A DNA stretch of 64,000 bases, taken from contig NZ_CP007595.1 of the NCBI RefSeq assembly GCF_000785535.1, positions 2,254,439-2,318,438 on the forward strand. The letters are read 5' to 3'. The notes beneath the pieces were generated by a model, which was not told the DNA's origin, did no database searches, and saw only the letters and a list, made by a program, of their open reading frames with translations. Positions 52,683 through 59,729 of the stretch are shown here, in pieces (positions within the stretch are counted from its first letter, which is position 1; each line of letters begins with the position of its first letter). Position numbers and translations under genes: made by a program. Origin of the DNA: Arthrobacter sp. PAMC 25486. Its GTDB lineage: Bacteria > Actinomycetota > Actinomycetes > Actinomycetales > Micrococcaceae.

Positions 52683-53459
52683 ATGAACACCCAAAACATC
52701 CCTGCTGGCGCGCCTTGCTGGATCGACTTGATGACCTCTGACATGAACAAGTCACGCGATTTTTACACGGCCCTTTTCGGCTGGAGCTACGAAACCGGAG
52801 ATGAGGAAAAGTATGGCGGCTACACCATGGCGTACAAGGACGGAAAGAGCGTTGCCGGGCTGATGCAGAGCGGACAGGACGCTGGCGGACAGCCCGACAT
52901 ATGGAGCACCTACCTGCGCGTCGATGACATGGCAGCATCCATGGCGGCAGCCAAAAATGCGGGCGCCATGGCCTATATGGAGCCCATGGATGTTCCGGAG
53001 CAGGGCAGCATGGCCATGATTGGGGATCCCAGTGGCGCTGCTGTGGGCTTGTGGCAGTTTGGCGGACACACAGGATTCCAGGCCCATGAGGAGAATGGCG
53101 CCGCAGCCTGGCATGAGCTCCACAGCAAGGACTATCGGGCCGCGGTCAGCTTCTACAGGGACGTCTTTGGCGTGGAGACCTCCGTCATGAGCGACACCGA
53201 CGAGTTCCGTTACACCAACATGGTCTTCGGCGGCAAGGAGCTCGCCGGCATCATGGACGCCAGCCAGTGGCTGCCGGATGAGTCGCCCTCCAGCTGGCAG
53301 GTGTACTTCCAGACGGACGACGTCGATGCCACCATCGCGAAGGCGCTCACCCTGGGTGCCACCATCATCAACTCCGCCGAGGATTCCCCTTACGGCCGGA
53401 TTGCCGGGCTCACCGACTGCACCGGGGCCATGTTCAAGCTCGTCCAACCCCAATCCTGA
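52683..53459 (+). CDS. Two-domain VOC family protein
   Basis: A 258-aa protein of two tandem vicinal-oxygen-chelate modules, the pattern of the 27-kDa antigen CFP30B-like family. First module: PAGAPCWIDLMTSDMNKSRD, FYTALFGWSYE, ending IGDPSGAAVGLWQF; second: AAWHELHSKDYRAAVSFYRD, VFGVETSV, ending TDCTGAMFKLVQP. The metal-ligand His appears in WHELHS of module two but is not obvious in module one. Role may be resistance or detoxification; substrate unknown. ATG at 52683 follows GGAGCTGCC. Confidence 0.9.
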   Translation: MNTQNIPAGAPCWIDLMTSDMNKSRDFYTALFGWSYETGDEEKYGGYTMAYKDGKSVAGLMQSGQDAGGQPDIWSTYLRVDDMAASMAAAKNAGAMAYMEPMDVPEQGSMAMIGDPSGAAVGLWQFGGHTGFQAHEENGAAAWHELHSKDYRAAVSFYRDVFGVETSVMSDTDEFRYTNMVFGGKELAGIMDASQWLPDESPSSWQVYFQTDDVDATIAKALTLGATIINSAEDSPYGRIAGLTDCTGAMFKLVQPQS

Positions 53460-53599
53460 CCGTGCCAGGCCGGCCACAGGCCGCTGTCCGGGCCGTCGGG
53501 CGCTGATTCGAAAAAATGCCGCTCACAATGCCTCACGCCGCTAATATGTCAACGGCAGGGGGCATTATGGGCGGCTTTTCGGCTCTTGTGATTCTTTCG

Positions 53600-54140
53600 T
53601 GGGTGCTTCAGTCTGGGACCCACCATCCCGGCTGGCAGCGTTCAAGCCGTTTTCGCCCTGGCTGTCTTCGGCAGGGTCGCAGAGCACCCGTCCTGGTCTT
53701 GCCGACGTTCCTTGACAGGCCGGATCATTCGATCCCCGAGGCTCCGCCGGGGTTTGACTGGAGACTACGCGCCGAGAATGGGCCACACTCGCAGCATTCC
53801 GACCGTGTTTCGTCGAAAATGGTGCAGGCTCGCGAGAAGGGCGCAACTTCGACGGCATCTCACGTGTTCGGGTCATTCTCGGCGAAACAAGAAGCCACAC
53901 GCTACGGCCCAGGGTCATTCTCGGCGAAACAAGAAGCCACACGCTACGGCCCAGGGGCATTCTCGACGAAGCACACCCCCTCCGGCACGAGTTTCCCGCA
54001 CCCCTGCACAAGGAAACAGGGCCGATGTCCGGTACCTGAGCGATGGATCGCCACAACAGCCCGCCAGCTGAGCCAAAAGGGTATGAAGACGTGACGGTCC
54101 GATGGCGAACCCACCCATGGAAGAGCCACAAGAGCCGCTT
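53600..54140 (+). repeat. Long repeat element, copy A (about 540 bp)
   Basis: Non-coding element homologous to copy B (57178-57735) read on the other strand. Collinear landmarks: CACCATCCCGGCTGGC (53621), CGGATCATTCGATCCC (53721), GCTCCGCCGGGGTTGA-like (53741), AGGCTCGCGAGAAGGGCGCA (53826), CATTCTCGGCGAAACA (53874, 53916), CCCTCCGGCACGAGTTTCC (53978), GGTACCTGAGCG (54031), GTGACGGT (54091) and AACCCACCCA...GAGCCACAAGAGCC at the end. Indels between copies are not multiples of three, so one long coding frame is unlikely. It lies between the VOC gene and the converging response-regulator gene. Confidence 0.88.
53871..53954 (+). repeat. Perfect 42-bp tandem duplication inside copy A
   Basis: Two identical 42-bp units start GGTCATTCTCGGCGAAACAA (53871 and 53913); a third, partial and diverged, starts at 53955 (GGGGCATTCTCGACGAAGCA). 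Copy B has one full unit with the next partial, so unit number varies between copies. Confidence 0.92.
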
Positions 54141-54152
54141 TTTCGGCAGGAA

Positions 54153-54827
54153 TCAGCTGCCCGGCTCCACCAGACCGGTGTCGTAGGCCAGCACCACGGC
54201 CTGCACCCGGTCGCGCAGTCCCAGTTTCGCCAGAATCTTGCTGACGTGCGTCTTGACGGTCTGCTGGGCGATGAACAACTCAGCCGCGATCTCCTGGTTG
54301 GAGAACCCCCGCCCAATCAGCGTCATGACCTCAAGTTCACGCTCCGTGAGCCCTTCCAACGGCTCCCTCGACAGCATGGGCCGGGCAGCTGACTGCGCAA
54401 ATTGTTCAATGAGCCGCCTCGTGACGGAGGGCGCCAGCAGTGCCTCCCCCGCAGCAACAACACGCACGGCCGTCAACAGTTCATCGGCGAGCGCATCCTT
54501 CAGCAGGAAGCCGCTGGCCCCCAACCGCAGGGCGTCGTACACATAGTCGTCAACGTCAAAGGTGGTCAGCATCAGCACGTGCGTGGACCTGACACCGCTT
54601 TCGGGGGTGCCCGCAAGAATCAGCCGGGCCGCTTCCAGTCCGTCCATGACGGGCATGCGCACATCCATCAACACCACATCGGGTTGGTGTTCGGAAGCCA
54701 TGTCCACGGCAACGGCGCCGTTTTCTGCCTGCCCCACCACAACGATGTCGTCCTGTGCACCCAGCAACGCAGCAAATCCCTCACGGACCATGGCCTGGTC
54801 GTCAACCACCAACACCCTGATGCTCAT
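54153..54827 (-). CDS. LuxR/NarL-family response regulator
   Basis: A 224-aa response regulator. Receiver: RVLVVDDQAMVREGFAALLG, phosphoacceptor Asp in VVLMDVRMPVMDG (near 54), LMLTTFD and GFLLKDALADE (Lys). The C-terminal NarL helix-turn-helix is LTERELEVMTLIGRGFSNQE, IAAELFIAQQTVKTHVSKIL. Its start overlaps the kinase stop (54824-54827), an obligate pair. The trigger is unknown; similar actinobacterial pairs respond to envelope stress. Confidence 0.95.
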   Translation of the reverse strand: MSIRVLVVDDQAMVREGFAALLGAQDDIVVVGQAENGAVAVDMASEHQPDVVLMDVRMPVMDGLEAARLILAGTPESGVRSTHVLMLTTFDVDDYVYDALRLGASGFLLKDALADELLTAVRVVAAGEALLAPSVTRRLIEQFAQSAARPMLSREPLEGLTERELEVMTLIGRGFSNQEIAAELFIAQQTVKTHVSKILAKLGLRDRVQAVVLAYDTGLVEPGS

Positions 54828-56098
54828 GAGCCTCCCCGCCCGTTACTCGTCTTGTTCACAGCGCTCAGGGGCAGCGTGGCTGTGACTGAAAATCCGCCGT
54901 CGGACATGGGAACGCACACAACGGAACCGCCCACAATGGTGGCCCGCTCGCGCATGCCGATTAGCCCCTGGCCGAGGTGCTGTCCGCGATCCAGCTGCGC
55001 CATCACCGCACCCACGGCCGAGCTGGAGTTGACCACCGATATGGTGAGTTGCCCGCCGATGATGACAAAATCCGTATGGACGGTTGCCCCCGGCGCATGC
55101 CTAATGACGTTGCTGAGTGCCTCCTGCACAATCCGGTAGGTGGTCAGTGCGATGACCTCGCCGATGTCGTGATTGACGATGTCGGACAGCTCGGGTTCGG
55201 TGATCTGCACACCTGCCGATCGGGCTGAGGCGAAGAGCTGTGGCAGGTCTGCCAGTCCGGGCTGCGGACCCAGCTCGCGGCCGGCTTCGGTGTTGCGCAG
55301 GGAGCCCAGCATGCTGCGCATCTCGGTCATGGCGCGGCGGGAGTTCGCGGCGATGTCATCAAATTCCTGCTTCAGTTCATCGCTGAGGCCGGGGTGTCGG
55401 TAGCTGGCGGTGGTTGCCTGCACCACCACAACGGACATGCCGTGGGCCACCACATCGTGGAGTTCCCGGGCAATGCGTGTGCGTTCCTCGGCCAGCCGGC
55501 GTCGGGACTGCTGTTCGGCGCTGACAGAGCGTTCAGCAGCCAATTCGACTCTCAGGTGCTGCCATTGCTGCGCCACGACGGCCGCCACCATGAGGCCGCC
55601 CGAGACTGCCGCGAAGATGACCACATTGATTTGGGCGCCTTCCGACTGGCCGCCGGGCATGGTGACGTAGTTCGAGAGCACGCCAACCACCACGCTGGCC
55701 AGCCATGCACCGGCGGACACCATCCAGTGCGCCCGCAGCCCCGCCACGCAGATCACGAAGACCTGGGTGATCATGGCAACGACGCTGAACGGCATGGGGG
55801 CCGCCCCCACCGGCTGCGACACCAGCGGCATGACAGCCATCGGCACTAGTGACACCAGGGTGCCTGCCACCGGCCGCGCGGCGGTCAGGCCCAGGGAGGC
55901 TGAATGCAGGATGGCCATTCCCAGCGCAAAGGGCAGTGCCATATGGTACAAATTCATGTTCAGCGGGGCGCCCACCGCCAACAGCGCAATGCAGACGGCG
56001 GCCGTGCCCAGCCACACCCAGCTGAGCCCCTTCAACCGCCACAAGGTCACGGTGGTGAAGGGTGCCGGTGTTTCTGCGGCGTCGGCCTTTGCATCCAT
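54824..56098 (-). CDS. Sensor histidine kinase (HisKA_3/NarX-like type)
   Basis: A 424-aa two-component sensor. About four to six membrane helices fill residues 20-165 (WVWLGTAAVCIALLAVGAPL, ALPFALGMAILHSASLGLT, AMITQVFVICVAG, VVIFAAVSGGLMVAAVV). The dimerisation/phosphoacceptor helix is RTRIARELHDVVAHGMSVVV (His in ELHD) and the ATPase has HAPGATVHTDF and GLIGMRERATIVGG. Start at 56098 is chosen since it begins just past the phosphatase stop; a longer frame overlaps it. Together with the response regulator it lies between the two inverted repeats. Confidence 0.92.
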   Translation of the reverse strand: MDAKADAAETPAPFTTVTLWRLKGLSWVWLGTAAVCIALLAVGAPLNMNLYHMALPFALGMAILHSASLGLTAARPVAGTLVSLVPMAVMPLVSQPVGAAPMPFSVVAMITQVFVICVAGLRAHWMVSAGAWLASVVVGVLSNYVTMPGGQSEGAQINVVIFAAVSGGLMVAAVVAQQWQHLRVELAAERSVSAEQQSRRRLAEERTRIARELHDVVAHGMSVVVVQATTASYRHPGLSDELKQEFDDIAANSRRAMTEMRSMLGSLRNTEAGRELGPQPGLADLPQLFASARSAGVQITEPELSDIVNHDIGEVIALTTYRIVQEALSNVIRHAPGATVHTDFVIIGGQLTISVVNSSSAVGAVMAQLDRGQHLGQGLIGMRERATIVGGSVVCVPMSDGGFSVTATLPLSAVNKTSNGRGGS

Positions 56099-56111
56099 AG
56101 GAGTCTGACCC

Positions 56112-56792
56112 TTAGCTATTTGCGTACCCGTCAAAATCTGCTTCGGCGGTGGGGCCGTCGGCGTCAAGGCCGCTCAGCCCACCGGCCGGAGTCCCCTGCC
56201 AGCTCTGGATCTGCCAGCCACCGGGGGCGTTGCTTCCCGTAGGTTCTCCCTCCAGGGTGACGATGCCCGTGTTGGAAAGATCGTGGTATTTCGAGTCGCT
56301 CCAGTCGATGTTGATGCCCCTGTGCCCTGCCCAAAAGCGGATCATGGCACCGTGGCTGACCATCGCCACAGACTCGTGCGCGGCGGCCTCCGCCACCACG
56401 GCATCGAAGCGTTCCAGCACCTCGAACCCGTTGTCGGCGCCGGGCATGCGCGCCGACAGGTCGCCCTTCAGCCATGACATGAGCGCCCCCAGATACGCCT
56501 TGACGGAGTCCGGATCGCCCTTCATTTCAAGGTCTCCGGCGCTGATCTCACGCAGGCCGTCGCGGACCACCGGGGCAAGCTGGCGCTCGGCCGCGAGCGG
56601 GCCGGCCGTCAGTGCGGTGCGGGTCAGATTTGAGATGTACAGGGCATCAATATTCTGATCGGCCACGGCACCGGGGACTGCGGCAGCCTGCAATTCGCCC
56701 AGCGGCGTCAGGCCCGGCCCGGGAACGGCAGTGTCCAGGAGACTACGAACATTGTTGGGAGTTTGGCCGTGTCTAATCAAAATCAGTCGCAT
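56112..56792 (-). CDS. Histidine phosphatase family protein (phosphoglycerate-mutase-like)
   Basis: A 226-aa phosphatase. The catalytic RHG motif is RLILIRHGQTPNN (His8), GLREISAGDLEMKGD holds the acidic residue near 85, and AMVSHGAMIRFWAG has the second His (near 150). The C-terminal 35 residues are Gly/Ser/Asp-rich. Family members dephosphorylate sugars or act as mutases. ATG at 56792 starts directly at the fold. It lies 13 bp upstream of the kinase gene on the same strand and may share the transcript. Confidence 0.9.
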   Translation of the reverse strand: MRLILIRHGQTPNNVRSLLDTAVPGPGLTPLGELQAAAVPGAVADQNIDALYISNLTRTALTAGPLAAERQLAPVVRDGLREISAGDLEMKGDPDSVKAYLGALMSWLKGDLSARMPGADNGFEVLERFDAVVAEAAAHESVAMVSHGAMIRFWAGHRGINIDWSDSKYHDLSNTGIVTLEGEPTGSNAPGGWQIQSWQGTPAGGLSGLDADGPTAEADFDGYANS

Positions 56793-57177
56793 GGTTCCAT
56801 TCTGTCCTACTTGTCGTCTGGGTAAGTGCCGCAAGCTCCAAAGGACGACGACGGCCCTCACCACTTCCGCGGCAGCTCCCTTGCGCTTCGGTCATGTCCG
56901 CTGCACTGATATCGGGTGGCCTGCCGTGCGACATCCGCTTCGCCTCGGGCTGGTAGGCGGCGGACAGCCCGGCCCCACGTTTAAACGCGGCATCACATAA
57001 CTGCGTGTTTTTGCGAACGCCGCATCACTTCCTGCTGATTCAGCCGGTCAGGGGTTAAGAGTTCATTTTCAGGGGTTATGGGTTCAGAAGGTTCAACCAG
57101 CGAAAGTGGGTCCAGCCCGCTCCCACAGCCTGCGGGAACCGCGAAAATGGCTCCAGCTCGCAATATAGGCATATCGT
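56793..57177. other. Intergenic stretch with GCGGCAT-type palindrome
   Basis: No firm gene. AACGCGGCATCACATAAC (from 56984) and GAACGCCGCATCACTTCC (from 57013) belong to the GCGGCAG repeat family with G/C-variant arms. The possible short coding frame at 56993-57226 is listed separately. The phosphatase promoter is expected near 56793-56880; no clear boxes were read. Confidence 0.45.
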
Positions 57178-57226
57178 GTGGCTCTTGTGGCTGTTGTGGC
57201 TGTTCGGTGGGTGGGTTCACCGTCAC
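56993..57226 (-). CDS. Possible small gene at the end of copy B, 77 aa
   Basis: A GTG-start frame with GAGGGA 8 bp upstream, reading TVNPPTEQPQQPQEPHDMP, then ILRAGAIFAVPAGCGSG, PSEPITPENELLTPDR and ending QKHAVM. No family recognised. Copy A has the same sequence environment at the equivalent place: ATG at 54102 gives ANPPMEEPQEPLFRQE and then runs antisense through the response-regulator gene. The shared NPPxExPQEP reading could mean the repeat carries the 5-prime end of a small gene, or could just reflect DNA homology. Low confidence. Confidence 0.25.
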   Translation of the reverse strand: MTVNPPTEQPQQPQEPHDMPILRAGAIFAVPAGCGSGLDPLSLVEPSEPITPENELLTPDRLNQQEVMRRSQKHAVM

Positions 57227-57735
57227 GCTTTCAGTCCCTCGCACTGGTAATGGGCTGCTGGGTGAATCACCGCTCAGGTACCGGCGACCGTCTCCGTTTC
57301 CTTTCCCCGCTTCCTTTCCCCGCTTCTTTTCCCCGCTTCCTTTCGCAGGGGTACTGGAAACTCGTGCCGGAGGGTGTGTGTTTCGCCGAGAATGGCCCTG
57401 AGCCGTATTGTGTGGCATCCTGTTTCGCCGAGAATGGGTCCAACCCGTGACCTGGCGTCAAAGATGCGCCCTTCTCGCGAGCCTGAACCATTTTCGGCGA
57501 AACAGGTTCAGATCTATGCGGGTTTGGCCCCTTCTCGGCCCGCATTTACCTCTCAACCCCGGCGGAGCCGCTGGGATCGAATGATCCGGCATGTCACACA
57601 ACGTCGGGGATACCAGGATGGCGCGCCCCTCCTCCCTGGTCGAAGACAGCTCCTGCAACAACGGCTTGAAACCTGACAGCCGGGATGGTGCGTGTCCGGC
57701 TCAGCCACCCACGGAAGACACACACGAGCGTATCT
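57178..57735 (-). repeat. Long repeat element, copy B (inverted relative to A, about 550 bp)
   Basis: Read on the minus strand it matches copy A from CACCATCCCGGCTG (near 57680) through CGGATCATTCGATCCC (near 57575), AGGCTCGCGAGAAGGGCGCA (near 57470), CATTCTCGGCGAAACA (57418-57433), CCCTCCGGCACGAGTTTCC (near 57370), GGTACCTGAGCG (near 57275) and GTGACGGTGAACCCACCC to GAGCCACAAGAGCC-like (57178). It differs by small indels and by a 13-bp microsatellite. Its outer end is next to the MFS stop codon at 57774. Confidence 0.88.
57298..57349. repeat. 13-bp microsatellite in copy B
   Basis: TTCCTTTCCCCGC at 57298 and 57311, TTCTTTTCCCCGC at 57324 and a decayed copy at 57337. Copy A has no such expansion at this point. 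Confidence 0.9.
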
Positions 57736-57773
57736 TGTGGGTCGTTTCGCGAGCCAGCGGCATTTTCGGCACA

Positions 57774-59060
57774 TCACGGCACCGGATGGCGGGCGTCATA
57801 GCGCAGGAAACCGCGTTGCCATGCAGCCAACCCCCACACGGCGCCAATGCAGATCAGTCCCCCAATGACTGCTGCCCAGCCCTCACCCCTCCACTGCCCC
57901 ACGGAACCGGAGAACACGTCACCCAGGCGGGGCCCGCCCGTCACCACCACAACAAAAATGCCCTGCAACCGTCCTCGGAGATGGTCGGGTGTGGCCGACT
58001 GCAAAATCGTGGAGCGAAAAACTGAGCTGATGGTGTCAGCCACGCCCGCCACAACCAAGGCGGCAACCGCGCCCACCAGCCAAGGCGACGTCACGCCGTC
58101 GTGCGTCTTCCCTCCGGCCAACACCACAGCGCCCAGCGCCACGATCGCGGCGCCCCACAGCGTAATGGACCACACCACTGCCAACCCCTGACGTCGGACG
58201 CCACCGAGCGGGCCGGAGAACAAGGCCGCCAGGAAGGAACCGGCGGCAATGGATGCCAACAGAATGCCCGCTGTCTGTTCACCGCCACCCAGCCACACCG
58301 CACCAATGGCAGGAAGCAGTGCACGCGGCAGGGCGAACACCATGGCGCACATGTCCACCAGGAAGGTCATGCGCAGATTCTTCCGGGTGCCCAGGTAAGC
58401 GAAGCCCTCAAGCACGGACGTCAGCCCTGCCCGCTGGACCAGGCCACCATCGGCCCGGGCAAGGGGCGGCAGCGGCGGGAGCTTGAACAAGGCCCACAGT
58501 GAGGCAGTGAACGTCAGCACATCCACCGTGTAGGTCCACCCGTAACCAACATTGGCCACCAAGATTCCTGCCATGAGCGGACCAATGGTGGTGCCCATAC
58601 CCATCACGATCATGCTCAGGGCATTGGCCGAAGGCAGCAGTTCCGGGCGGACCAGGCGCGGCACGATGGAGCTGCGGGCCGAACCGTTCACCCCCGCAGC
58701 CGCGGATTGCACGGCGATGAGCCCATACAGAATCCAAATATTGCCAAGGCCCAGCCACGCCTGCAGCGCAATGCCAATCGTGACCAGCCACAGAACGCTT
58801 GAGGAGACCAGGGCGACCTTGCGGCGGTCGTGGGCGTCGGCGATTGACCCGCCGTACAGGCCTGCAACCACCAGCGGAATCAAGGCCACCAGGCCCAGCA
58901 TGCCCACCGACAGGGTGGATCCGGTGAGGTCGTAAATTTCCAGGCTGACGGCCACCACCGTCAGCTGCGTGCCGATCGAGGATAAGCCGTTGCCAATCCA
59001 CAGCCGCCTGAACGCCGGGCTTTCACGCAGCGGAGTGACGTCGGCGAGGATTCTTGGCAC
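57774..59060 (-). CDS. MFS transporter (EntS/MFS_3-like)
   Basis: A 428-aa 12-helix transporter. N-terminus ESPAFRRLWIGNGLSSIGTQ is characteristic of the MFS_3/EntS-like group, with motif A GGSIADAHDRRKVALVS (near 70), NALSMIVMGMGTTIGPLMAG (near 145), and GGVRRQGLAVV (second motif-A-like loop). Related proteins export siderophores or drugs; nothing nearby fixes the substrate. It starts 56 bp from the divergent ankyrin gene and stops 40 bp from copy B. Confidence 0.9.
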   Translation of the reverse strand: MPRILADVTPLRESPAFRRLWIGNGLSSIGTQLTVVAVSLEIYDLTGSTLSVGMLGLVALIPLVVAGLYGGSIADAHDRRKVALVSSSVLWLVTIGIALQAWLGLGNIWILYGLIAVQSAAAGVNGSARSSIVPRLVRPELLPSANALSMIVMGMGTTIGPLMAGILVANVGYGWTYTVDVLTFTASLWALFKLPPLPPLARADGGLVQRAGLTSVLEGFAYLGTRKNLRMTFLVDMCAMVFALPRALLPAIGAVWLGGGEQTAGILLASIAAGSFLAALFSGPLGGVRRQGLAVVWSITLWGAAIVALGAVVLAGGKTHDGVTSPWLVGAVAALVVAGVADTISSVFRSTILQSATPDHLRGRLQGIFVVVVTGGPRLGDVFSGSVGQWRGEGWAAVIGGLICIGAVWGLAAWQRGFLRYDARHPVP

Positions 59061-59116
59061 GGGAACAGCCTAGTCCTACACAGGATAATCAGCGGCCCTT
59101 CGCCTATTGTGGAGGC

Positions 59117-59521
59117 ATGACCAACACTTCAGCCTCCGACGAATCCGCCACCCTCAACGATGAGCAGACAGCCAAGGTCATTGGCCTGGCCATGGACCTG
59201 GCCCGCGAGGGAAAAACCGCGGAACTTACCGAATTCCTGGACCACGGCCTGCCCGTCGATGCGCAGGACGCGGAAGGCAACACCCTGTTGATGCTCGCCG
59301 CCTACAAGGGCGAGGTCGACACCGTGTCCATGCTGATCGGCCGCGGCGCCGACGTCAACATGCAAAACGGCCGGGGCCAGTCACCTCTCGCCGGGACCCT
59401 GTTCAAGGGCGAGGACACCATCAGCGGGCTACTCGTGGCCGCAGGCGCCGACCTCGACGCCGGAACCCCCTCCGCGCGGGCCACTGCCGCCATGTTTGGC
59501 CGCGAACACCTGCTCGGCTGA
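59117..59521 (+). CDS. Ankyrin repeat protein, 134 aa
   Basis: A small soluble protein of three to four ankyrin repeats: VIGLAMDLAREGKTAELTEF, LDHGLPVDAQDAEGNTLLML, AAYKGEVDTVSMLIGRGADV, NMQNGRGQSPLAGTLFKGED, then LLVAAGADLDAGTPSA. Ankyrin proteins of this kind (AnkB) accompany catalase genes in several bacteria and support catalase activity. Here katA lies 2 kb away on the other strand with an IS30 copy between, so a functional link is possible. ATG at 59117 has GGAGG directly upstream. Confidence 0.88.
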   Translation: MTNTSASDESATLNDEQTAKVIGLAMDLAREGKTAELTEFLDHGLPVDAQDAEGNTLLMLAAYKGEVDTVSMLIGRGADVNMQNGRGQSPLAGTLFKGEDTISGLLVAAGADLDAGTPSARATAAMFGREHLLG

Positions 59522-59582
59522 CGGGGCCTTTCGCCGAACAAGAGAGCTGCCGCGGGCCCCTCTGCGAGCTTGCGAGCAGTCG

Positions 59583-59630
59583 GAATGTGAGTTGACGCCC
59601 TCTTGGAGAGGGCGTCAACTCACACCTCGG
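59583..59630. repeat. GAGGTGTGA repeat family: full palindrome
   Basis: GAATGTGAGTTGACGCCCTC (59583) pairs with AGGGCGTCAACTCACACCTC (59609-59628), spacer TGG, stem extended by T-A. It is nearly identical to the palindrome at 34302-34359 and lies between the ankyrin gene and the IS30 copy. Confidence 0.92.
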
Positions 59631-59729
59631 CGGGAGTGGGGCGGGCAGGCTCGCTCAATGCTGCGGCGTCCGTTAACCAACGACGGCGGCACCCCACCTT
59701 CCGCTGAATGCGAAAGGGGCGGATTCTAG

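Noticed and set aside
53516..54094. 192-aa plus-strand frame over the long repeat copy A
   Set aside because: It runs through the 42-bp tandem repeat and has no matching uninterrupted frame in copy B, where indels shift the frame.
57267..57777. Minus-strand frames of 67, 74 and 92 aa in copy B
   Set aside because: They break up the sequence aligned to one frame of copy A; treated as non-coding repeat.
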